Position numbers and translations under genes: made by a program. Source: Paragorgia papillata (lineage: Eukaryota; Cnidaria; Anthozoa; Scleralcyonacea; Coralliidae). From it: a stretch of 64,000 bases of DNA. The stretch is taken from the NCBI GenBank assembly GCA_035771165.1, contig JAWNZC010000013.1:616001-680000 (forward strand). Reading direction: 5' to 3'. The notes beneath the pieces are model-generated. The model worked only from the letters and a program-made list of their open reading frames with translations. It did no database searches and had not been told where the DNA came from. Shown piece after piece: positions 27,301 through 39,300 of this stretch (within the stretch, counting starts at the first letter, position 1; each line of letters opens with the position of its first letter).

Positions 27301-30300
27301 CCTCATTCTAGTTCCTTGCTTAGCCCTAGTGTCAGTGCTGATAATGGAAAAGGTTTTACACTTGCAGCATTTGTGTATCTGGACAAATCACACTTATTGT
27401 AATATGCAAATTTAATGCAAATTAGGATTTCTGAACTTACTAGAACAACGATTGATCCCCTCCTGAAAACAGTAAACTGTCTAATACTTTTCAAAACTCA
27501 AGACTAACACTAGGGCCGTGCAAGGAACTAGTACACCGTGAAACGTTTTAGAGGGAAAAATCTGATTGTTTATAGCTTTTTCCTATCGAGCCACCGTTAA
27601 GATGGTGGTGATAATGATGGCGGTATTAAGTGGTTAAGGCTGTGGTGTTTGTTGCTCTTGTGGTGGTGGTAGTGGTAGTGATGGTGGTTGGGATAGTAGT
27701 GATGGTGGTTGGGATAGTAGTTAAGGTGGTGGTGGTGATGGTGGTGGTGATAGTGGTGGTGATGGTTAAGGTTGTGGTGGTTGTTGTGAAGGTGGTAGTA
27801 GTGGTGATGGTACCAGTGACGGTAGAGTATGTGATGATGGTGGTGGTTGTGGTAATAGTGGTAGCGGTGATGGTGGATAAGGTTGTGGTTGTTGTAGTGA
27901 TGGTTGTGGTAGTGGTGATATTAATAGTGATGGTATAGTATGTGATTATGGTGGTGGTTGTGATAGTGGTGGTAATAGTGGTGGTGATGATTGTGGTGAT
28001 GGTTGTGGTGATGGTAGAGTACGTGATGATGGTGGTGGTGATGGTAATAGTTGTGGTAATAGTGGTGGTAATAGTGGTGGTAATAGTGGTGGCAATCATG
28101 CATGGTGGTAATATTGATGATAATAACGGTGGTGCTTTGTCGTCGTGGCTGTTGTCGGCCCTTTAGCGAACTTATATTATGCGTGCTATAAAGAAGTCAT
28201 TGCGTGCCCGAAATAACACGCGACATAAATAGACTTGGTGTAGCTTCTCAAGATTTGTAATCTTCATTTTATAATTTTTGTTTTTTACTGAAGCCCGAAA
28301 CCCTCCTGGTAACGTTTTCTGATTTTGTGTTGGCCTTCTTAAAAACTGAATGGCTTTATCGCCGTATGGAAAAAGACTTCTCGCATCTCAGTGAGTATTT
28401 GGTGGTGGTGTCAGTGTTGGTTGGCGCTGGTGATGTTGATGGTGCTGGTTGCTGCTGGTGATGTTGATGGTGATGTTGGTGCTGGTGGTGTTAGTGGTAG
28501 TGTTGATGGTGGTGTTGGTGCTGGTAGTGTTAGTGTTAGTGTTAGTATTATTGTTGGTGCTGGTGGTGTTGATGGTGGTGCTGGTGCTTGTATGTTGTTA
28601 TTATTATTCACGGTTGTTGTTATATATGAGTCGTAGGCGATCTTACTAACAGCTACAGTGAGATGCAATTCCGTAACTGAACTTGTTTTCTCAAAGATTA
28701 TAGATTTGAAGTTTTCAATGGCAGTCGAGACAATCCAGAAGCAGCAATTAAAGATACCGTTGAGATTTCACTGGATAATGTAACCAATCACGACAACTGT
28801 ACGCCAAACTGTAAGTACGGAAGTTCACTTGTTTATAACATCTGCAATCGAGGACGTTAGCTGTATTTGCAATCATAGGTTTCTCAGGCGTTTTTGGACG
28901 TTTTTCTACCCATTGGCCAATTAGACTCAGGTCTTTTGTCCAATCAGTATGTAAAGAGTGTGTTTGTTGCGTTTTAGGCATTGTGAAAGTATGTCTTGTG
29001 AAGATAAAGAAGATGAGCCTCAACATAACAGTCGGGTAATTCTTTAACTCTGTGATTCCTTTTTGATTCGAGAGGAACCGAATATAAGATATGAATATTT
29101 TTAAGATACCTTAATACTCTAGCTAGCTGGATACTCTAACCAGCGAGCCAATAGAACTCAGATGGTAGACCGAGCTTCTTGTATAATATTTAGACTTGAG
29201 AACGAGTCAAACCGTACGTGCTTGTTAGGCTACAAGTCGCATTGTGTATAGTATTTTTCAGTTAAATGTTTTTCGACGTTAGTATAGTGTTTGCAGATTG
29301 AAGTCTGTCATCTGAGTTCTAGTGGCTCAAAGGTTAGAGCGTGCTGCTAGAATTCTGAAGGTTATGGATTTGAGTCTGGGAGCTCACAGTTTCTGAGTTT
29401 AACAAACTTACGACAGCTTGTATAGCAATAACAAACAAAACTTTACCAACGACATAGTTCAACGCTACTCTGTTCATGATCCAACGTTTCGATAATCCGA
29501 TCTAGTGTCTTCATCATGGGTGATGGTTGTGAAGATGATGAAGACACTAAATGAAGACACTAGATCGGAGTGTCGAAACGTTAGGTCGTGAACACTAACT
29601 TTTTAAGCTACGTTGAAAAAACGTTTAAGCCAGAGTAGCGTTAAACTATGTCTTGTTCTTCACCTGGCTGCGTTGGGAGTTTATTTGTTAACGTTAGCTT
29701 GTGAACTGCAAACAAACTCCACAATAATATCGACGCTATTTTTCAGTTATCGTCAGTTAAACATGAAGACGAAGAAACTCGTATTATTTTCTACTGCAAA
29801 AAACAAATTGTAAATTTGAGGAGTCATCAATACTGTAATGGCTTGTATTATTTGTACGCGTGAAGATGTCCAACTCGTTATTTCTTTCTTGTTCTTAGAG
29901 GAAAAGAATATCTTCTGGGGAGTTCTATTATCTTAGTAGGGATGGTTGTCAATGGGAGACGTGTTACAGAACTTGGAACACAACATGCGATTGTCAATAT
30001 TCCTTTGGACACAAAGGTAGGGGAAGAGAAAACAATGTTGTTTGTTCTTTTCAAACGTTGTTTGAAAAGCACCATTGTTGTATATTTTTCACTTGTTTTT
30101 CAAGTATACTTCACTTTGTTTTATTTCATTCACTTTATTTCACTCCATTTCACTTCGCTTCGCGTCGCTTCATTTCGCTTCATTTCACTTCACTTCACTT
30201 CACTTCACTTCACTTCACTTCACTTCACTTCACTTCACTTCACTTCACTTCACTTCACTTCACTTCACTTCACTTCACTTCATTTCACTTCACTTCACTC

Positions 30301-33300
30301 CACTCCACTTCACTTAACTTAACTTCACCCCACTCCACTTCACTTCATTTCACTTCACTTATTTAAGTATTATTTTGTTTAATATATATTGATTCAAAGC
30401 GAGAAATTAGACATGATATGAATTGTACGTATTTGGATGCGAAATCTAACAGTACTACTAAGGAATGGAGTGTCAAAGGTGTTCAATTTCATTCATTTGA
30501 CACAAACAAAACGATCGCGAAGTGCAAGACCAATCACATGTCAAATTTTGTAGTAGTGTTTGCCGTTGAAAAACCGGTAAGCTTCCTTGATATTATTCTC
30601 ACTTTGAAATTTACTTCTAAAATTTTGAAATCCTGAAAAGTGCCACAATGAGATACCAGTGTATGGCGGGTGTGACTTCCCTGCGAGCAGAGCCTCCTGT
30701 ATCCTTGCGAGGCGAAGGAAAGGAGACTCTGCCGAAATCGTGTATTTTCTTTGATGTCGCCGTCGCCCAAGAGTTGGTGCGAGACAAACCAGTTCAGTTC
30801 CTGTTTCAACAGGTTTTGATACGCACGGCTATATTTAAACGTAAACGTGGTGACCAAGTCATAAGCCCAAGTCATAGATCGATGTTGTCGAGTTATTCTG
30901 AAGATTCGAACAATTAGCACGCTTTCTCGTACTAGTAGCCTGCGAATACAGCCGCCTCGGATATCTATTCTTTTCACAACGAATTCGATTTGCGATAAAT
31001 TCAAAGATTTCCTATCAAAATCGAACGATTTTTCAGTCATCAAGCAGGACTTCCTGTTGAATCTTTAAATTGTCGTTTGAATCTTTAAATAGTCGTAACC
31101 TAGCAACGTGCGTTTTAAATTTCACTCATTGGTGAGAATGCCTGTTCAACTGTCTGGACATGAAGTCCTGCTTGAAGACAGAAAAATCGTTCGATTTCGA
31201 TAGGAAATCTTGCAACTTATCGCAAATCGAACTCGTTGTTTTAAGAATAGCTATCCGTTTGCTTTGTTTGGTAAAAACTAGGAATTTAAGACACAAACTG
31301 AGCACCATTTAAATCGTATCTGGGCAACCGTCACGCTTGCTTCAATGAAAAAATACACGATTTCGGCAGTCTCCTTTCCTTCGCCTCGCAAGGATGCAGG
31401 AGGCTCTGCTTGCAGGGTAAGGTGTGGCAACCAATCCGCTTAAAAAGAAAAACAAAAACAAGAAAGCCTTTAAAGTAGTTCTTTGATGAAAATATTATTG
31501 GTAATGTTTCTTCATAATTCTAAAGATATTGTGGTAGTTGGTAATTGTGCAAAGTTTCATTTCGAAATTCTCAAAAACAAAGTTGTATTTTACGTGCGAA
31601 GTTTGTTTTTTATTTGTAAACATGGCCTAACTCGCGAACAGCTCGTATAAACGTCGATTCTTGAATAAGCCCCGGGCTTATTTTGGACTAGCTTTAACTC
31701 TGGGTTTATTTTAGTTGCGGCTTATTGATTACATTTTTGAATTAAACGAGCTGTTCGCGATTTATTTAAGCCGCGGCTTGTTTTGCCCCGTATAAAATGC
31801 CCTAATATGACTGCACTACATTTGTACTTTGTGGACACTTTTCTATTTTGGATTTTGTGATCCTGGGGAGACTTCAATTTTATCTCTCACGGTCACCCAG
31901 CCACGTTAGCTGAAAATCTCGAAGCAGGCGAAACTTCGGCTTCTTGATATAAAATCAGCATGTCATTGCTATGATGTAGTGATACGTTGTCTGGTAATGT
32001 CAAGCTTAGTGCCCACTTATTATAAAAATTATTTGGTTGCTATTTTTTTTGTATATACATGTGTTGTAGCTTCCCAAGGATGTAAACGAGGCAGTAAAGA
32101 GCATTCGACATTTAACCAAACTGCTGAATAAACCTGAATCGTGTAATAAGATGCCAGAATATTGCAATGTGAGTATATAAACGAAAACCTCAAATTTTGC
32201 GTTGTAGCAATAAGTGAAGTGAAGTGAAGTGAAGTGAAGTGAAGTGAAGTGAAGTGAAGTGAAGTGAAGTGAAGTGAAGTGAAGTGAAGTGAAGTGAAGT
32301 GAAGTGAAGTGAAGTGAAGTGAAGTCAAGTGATGTGAAGTGAGGTGAGGTGAGGTGAAGTGAAGTGAAGTGAAGTGAAATGAAGTGAACTGAAATGGAAT
32401 GAAGTGAACTGAAGTGAAATGAAGTGAAATGAAGTAAAGTGAAGTGAAGTGATTGGAAGTGAAATGAAGTAAAGTGAAGTGAAGAGAAGTGAAGTGAAGT
32501 GAAGTGAAGTGAAGGGAAGGGAAGGGAAAGGAAGTGAACTGAAGTGAAGTGAAGTGAGGTGAAGGGAAGTAAGGGGAAGGAAATGGAGAGAAGTGAAGTG
32601 CGGTGAAGTGAAATGAAGTAAAGTGAAGTGATGTGAAATGAAGTGAAGTGAAGTGCGGTGAAATGAAGTGAAGTGAAATGAAGTGAAATGAAGTGAAATG
32701 AAGTAAAGTGAAGTGAAGTGAAGTGAAGGGAAGGGAAGGGAAAGGAAGTGAACTGAAGTGAAGTGAGGTGAAGGGAAGTAAGGGGAAGGAAATGGAGAGA
32801 AGTGAAGTGCGGTGAAGTGAAATGAAGTAAAGTGAAGTGATGTGAAATGAAGTGAAGTGAAGTGAAGTGAAGTGAAGTGAAGTGAAGTGAAGTGAAGTGA
32901 AGTGAAGTGAAGGTTGAACGACCTTCCTATCGTTTTAATTCTCAACATCATTGTTTTGTAGAGAATCTTTGATGATGGAGCAAGAATCGTGAATAACGTC
33001 TTTAATAATAATGTTTCCCGAGTATGTTCTTATGGATTTCCAACCTTTGCCTTTTATTAGGAGAGAAGTGAAGTGCGGTGAAGTGAAATGAAGTAAAGTG
33101 AAGTGATGTGAAATGAAGTGAAGTGAAGTGCGAAATAACACGCGACATAAATAGGCTTGGTGTAGCTTCTCAAGATTTTTAACTTCATTTTATTATTTTT
33201 GTTTTTTACTGAAGCCCGAAACCCTTCTGGTAACGTTTTCTGATTTTGTGTTGGCCTTCTTAAAAACTGGAAGACTTTATCGCCCTATGAAAAAAGACTT

Positions 33301-36300
33301 CTCGAATCTCAGTGAGTATTTCTCAAAGTATAATATTCTTTTTGTCTATAAGAATTTCGTTGTTGTTAATGTTGTTGTTGTTAATGTTGTTGTTGTTTAT
33401 GTTTATGTTTATGTTGTTGTTCGTGTTAGTGTTGTTGTGGTTTATGTTGTTGTTAATGCTGGGGTTTTTTTATGTTGTCGTGGTTTATGTTGGTTTTTTT
33501 AAGGTGCTGGTGGTGGTGATGTTGGTAGTGATTCTGGTTGTTGCTGGTGGTGTTAATGGCGGTGATGGTGGTGTTGATGGTGGTGTTAGTGTTGGTGGTG
33601 TTAATGGTGGTGCTGGCGGTGATGTTGGTGGTGGTGTTGATGGTGGTTGATGCTGGTTGTATTGTAATGATGCTGGTAGTGTTGATTGTGGTGCTAATGG
33701 TGTTGTAATGATGCTGGTGGTCTTGATTGTGTGGTTGGTGCTGGTGGTGTTAATGATGGTGTTGATGGTGCTGGTGGTATTGATGGTGTTGTTGATGGTG
33801 TTGTTGGTAGTGTTGGTGCCGCTGGCGGTGCTGATGGTGGTGCTGAAGGTGCTGCTGGTGGTGCTGGTGGTGTTGATGGTGGTTGGTGCTGGTGGTGTTG
33901 TAGTGATGCTGGTGGTCTTGATTGTGTGGTTGGTGCTGATGCTGTTGGTGCTGATGGTGTTGGTGCTATTGGTAGTGTTGGTGTTGGCGCTGGGTGCTGT
34001 AGATGGTGGTATTGGTGCTGATTGGTACTGGTGATGTTGGTAGTGTTAGTGTAGTTGTTGCTGGTGCTATTGATGGTGGTGGTGTTGGTGGTGTTAGTGT
34101 TGGTATTGGTGCTGGTGGTATTGATGTTGGTGTTAGTGTTGGTGCTGGTGGTTTGATATTGGTGTTAGTGTTGGTGCTGATGGTATCGATGGTGGTGTTA
34201 GTGTCGGTGGTATTGATGGTGGTGTTAGTGTTTGTGCTGGTGGCATTGATGGTGGTGTTAGTGTTGGTTGGTGCTGGTAATGTTGTTGATGGTGGTGGTT
34301 GGTGCTGGTGATGGTGCTGGTGCTGGTTGGTGCTGGTAGTGTTGATGGTGGTGTTGGTGCTGGTGGTGTTAGTGGTAGTGTTGATGGTGGTGTTGGTGCT
34401 GGTAGTGTTAGTGTTAGTGTTAGTGTTAGTGTTAGTGTTAGTGTTAGTGTTAGTGTTAGTGTTAGTGTTAGTGTTAGTGTTAGTGTTAGTGTTAGTGTTA
34501 GTGTTAGTGTTAGTGTTAGTGTTAGTGTTAGTGTTAGTGTTAGTATTAGTGTTAGTGTAATTGTTGGTGCTGGTGGTGTTGATGGTGGTGTTGGTGCTTG
34601 TGTGTTGTTGTTTTTGTTGTTATTATTCATGGTTGTTGTTATATATGAGTCGTAGGCGATCTTACTAACATCTACAGTGAGATGCAATTCTGTAACCGAA
34701 CTTGTTCTCTCAAAGATTATACATTTGAAGTTTTCAATGGTAGCCGAGACAATCCAGAAGCAGCAATTAAAGATACTGTTGAGATTTCACTGGATAATAT
34801 AACCAATCACGACAACTGTAAGCCAAACTGTAAGTACGGCTGCTCACTAAATGTTTATAGCATCTGCGATCGAGGACGTTGGTTGTATATGCAATTTATA
34901 TACATTGGTTTCTCAAACATTTTTGGACGTTTTTCTACACATTGGCCAAAGACTCAGGTCTTTTGTCCAATCAGTATGTAAAGAGTGTGTTTGTTGCGTT
35001 TTAGGCATTGTAAAAGTATGTCTTGTGAAGATAAAGAAGATGAGCCTCAACATAACAGTCGGGTAATTCTTTAACGTTAACTCTGTGATTGCTTATTGAT
35101 TCGAGAGGAACCGAATATAAGATATGAATATTCAGAAACACGTCCGAACTCTAGGTGGGACTCGAGCTCGCAATCTTGCAAATGCTAGCTATGTCTTGGA
35201 GTTGGTAAACTTTGTTCAGTTTCGAATGCCAGCCGGATACTCTAACCACTGGTAGCCAGTGAGCCAATAGAACTCGGATGGTAGACCGAGCTATTGTTTT
35301 TCTACGTTAGTATAGTGGTTGCAGCTTGAAGTCTGTCATCTGAGTTCTAGTGGCTCAATGGTTAGAGCGGAAGGTTATGGATTTGAGTCCTGTCTGGGAG
35401 CTCACAGTTGCTGAGTTTAACAACTTACGACAGCTTGTACAACAATAACAAACAAAACTTTACCAACTTCGAGTTCAAACACTATACTAACGTAGAAACT
35501 AACGTTAGCCCAGACTCAGACATAGTTCAACGCTACTCTGGCTTGATCATTGGTTGATCGTTGTGAACTGAATGAAGACGCTAAATCGGAGTGTCGAAAC
35601 GTTGGGTAATGAACAGTAACGTTTTAAGCTACGTTCAAAAAACTTTTAAGCCAGAGTAGCGTTAAACTATGTCTTATTCTTCACCTGGCTGCGTTGAGAA
35701 TTTAATTGTTAACGTTAGTTTGTGAACTGGAAATAAACTCCACAATAAATAATATCGACGCCATTTTTGAGTTATCGTCAGTTAAATATGAAGACGAAAA
35801 AACTCGTATTATTTTCTACTGCAAAAACAAATTGTAAATTTGAGGAGTCGTCAATACTGTAATGGCTTGTATTATTTGTACGCGTGAAGATGTCGAACTC
35901 GTTATATTACTTTCTTGTTCTTAGAGGAAAAGAACATTTTCTGGGGAGTTCTATTATCTTAGTAGAGATAGTTGTCAATGGGAGACGTGTTACAGAACTT
36001 GGAACACAACATGCGATTGTCAAAATTCCTTTGGTCACAAAGGTAGGGGAAGAGAAAACAATGTTGTTTGTTCTTTTCAAACGTTGTTTGAAAAGCACCA
36101 TTGTTGTATATAATTTATTTATCAAGTATACTTCACTTCGTTTTATTTCATTCACTTTATTTCACTCCATTTCACTTCGTTTCGCCTCGCTTCGCTTCAC
36201 TTCGCTTCGCTTCGCTTCGCTTCGCTTCGCTTCGCTTCGCTTCGCTTCGCTTCGCTTCGCTTTGCCCCGCTTCGCTTTTCTTCGCTTCGCTTCGCTTCGC

Positions 36301-39300
36301 TTCGCTTCGCTTCGCTTCGCTTCGCTTCGCTTCGCTTCACTTCACTTCACTTCACTTCATTTCATTTTTCTTTACTCCACTTCAGTTCACTTCACTTCAC
36401 TTCACTTCATTTCACTTTTCTTTACTCCACTTCAGTTCAGTTCACTTCACTTCAGTTCACTTCATTTCATTTCACTTCACTTCACTTCACTTCACTTCAC
36501 TCCACTCCACTCTGGTCCACTTCACTTCACTCCACTCCACTCCACTTCACTTCACTTATTTAAGTATTATTTTGTTTAATATATATTGATTCAAAGGGAG
36601 AAATTAGACATGATATGAAGTGTGCGTATTTGGATGCGGAATCTAACAGTCCTACTAAGGAATGGAGTGTCAAAGGTGTTCAATTTCATTCATTTGACAC
36701 AAACAAGAAGATCACAAAGTGCAAGACCGATCACATGTCAAATTTTGCAGTGTTGTTTGCCGTTAAAGGACCGGTAAGCTTCCTGGATATTATTCTCACT
36801 TTGATATTTACTTCTAAAATTTTGAAATGCCGAAAAGTGCCACAAGCCGGTTGTTGAGATACCAGTGTATGGCGGGTGTGACTTCCCTGCGAGCAGAGCC
36901 TCCTGTATCCTTGCGAGGCGAAGGAAAGGAGACTGCCGAAATCGTGTATTTTCTTTGATGTCGCCATCGCCCAAGTGTTGGCGAGACAAACCAGTTCAGT
37001 TCCATTAAATTGGCCGTGTTTGAGATGAATGAGTTGAGGAGAACTTATGACGTCATAGACTCAACAAAAACAAAAGATCATTGTTGTTGTCAACAAAAGG
37101 GTCATTGTTGTTATTGAGGCTATGACGTCATAAGCTTTCTCGACTCGCTCTTCTCAAGCTCGTCCACTTTAATGGCGGCGCTCCAAAATACAAACTTCCC
37201 ACGTAAAATCTCACCTTTTCATTTTTCTAGAGTCTCTGATATGCCATTTCCTGCATTTTGGAGTGAGATTTTACAGAATTCTGAAGATTATAAAACTTCA
37301 TAGAAAACACAAAAGATTACAGATTTCAGATCTTTATATCCCCCCATTGAAGACCTAGCTATACAAAGAAATAGGTTTATTTTGTTAAGTTTTGGCGCCC
37401 CTTCTGCAACCCCAGCTTGGGGGGGCTTGCCCCCCGGCCCCCCTGCCACCACGCCACTGGTGCTGACGTCATCTGTTCAGCTAAGCAAACCGAAGAAAAC
37501 CGCAGGAAAGAAGCAACTGTCTTTGAATTGCGTATTTTGAACGTTTTTTCGTTTTGGGAGAGTGATTTTCTTTACATTTTCAACTGAAAATGTGTAATAA
37601 AACAATTATTGAATTCCACTTTTTTGATATCAAGAATTATCAGGGTCTCAGATCGCATTATCAGCCTGACAGCCTTTGGCTTCGGCAGATAACACAGACT
37701 TCGACCTTGATCATTCTTGATATCAAAAAAGTCTCATCCAATAATTGCTTAATATCTGTTTTCTAAGTGTGGACAGTGCGTAGCCAGGATCAAAATTTTG
37801 GGGGAGCAACGGAAAATTTGGGAGTGCAGTTTTAGATGAGAATTATCAAGCATTAGATGGTGTAGAATCGTGGCTTTAGCCGCGACCAGTCATCAATGTA
37901 GGGGGTATGGGAGCATCGTCCATCCCCGAAGAAGATTTTGAGTTTTCGAAGCCCTGTGAGGGCATTTCCCGCGGTCAAAACGACCGAGGGCTCTTGGGAG
38001 CGTAATTCTGCGCAGTTTAACGAATGGAACTTCATGTGACAGTGTATCAGCATCACGATTACCATTAGCAACAGAAACAAACTTCAAATTTCAAAGAAGC
38101 AAAAGTTCTTACTTGAATTTAGCGTCAGACATTCAGGAGACTTGGGGGGGGGGGGATGTGTAGTTGGGGGGCCCAGGCCCCCCTAGGCCCCCCTTGGCTA
38201 CGCCACTGAGTGCGGATGAAGTGAAAAACTCGTTGGCATTTTTGTTGTTTCAATGAACAGAGAAGCATGGTACGAGCATTCACTGAAAATGTTAAGAGAA
38301 TCTGGTGTATAGTCTTTACTATAGTCAATCGAGATATGGTCTGGAAACTCAGCTAAAGTCTTTGGTCTATCTTCTTGTTCGTCTTTATGCATTTTTGTGC
38401 ACGGTGCACGGTCACTGAACACATTGTATTTTAGTATAATGAACGAATTGTCCAATAGCAACGTTTCAGTTCAATCACTCAACCGTGCTATTTAAATATT
38501 AATAAACCTAAAACAAAGGATGTGCACGGTGCAAGGTACGGTTCAACATAAAATTCCAGCTCATTATAGGCGCTTTGAAGTTTGCCGAGTTTCCAGACCA
38601 TATCTCGATTGACTATGTCTTCACGTTATTAACTGTTCAATTTTGCCGTGGCTAGGTTTGTTTTTGGTAAAAAGTTTGGCTCTCGGTGACAAATTTTCAG
38701 TGAGTGCTTCTACCACGATGCTCATATATATACTAGAATTATCTCCCCATGCTCGACTTTCGCGACAGCCGAAAGAGGTTGCGTGACTTTTGCGTTCTGA
38801 TTACACAGTTTTAAAACCTGACTTGCTTGACACAACAGACTTCTGACGGGCACAAGTTTGCACTGGATCTTATAAGTTATATTGGCTGTGGCCTGACGTT
38901 GTTAGCTGTGGTCGTTACCTTGGTTATATATCTGATTTTCCGGTATGTATTATAGTTTGGATGTAGATAGTTTTTACTTTTCTCTTTTTCCTGATACTAC
39001 CTTGACTAGACTTGCATGGGCCCCGCCCTTTTGAAAATTTCACATGTATTTCACATGCGATTCATATGTGATCACATGCATCACATTATTTTTTGTGTTC
39101 ACGTGCTTTTAAATACTGACTTCTATATAACTGGACTGCGGGTACTCTGTATCAATGACTGACAAAAGGTGACCGATCCATGCACGATGGCGTGCCTTCT
39201 CCAACAGTAGTAACCGCTGGTCTTTTTTGACTGACTGGATTGATATCGGACTGCCGACTTGAGCCCACTATCAGATAAACGTCTTGGACAGGATAAGATC

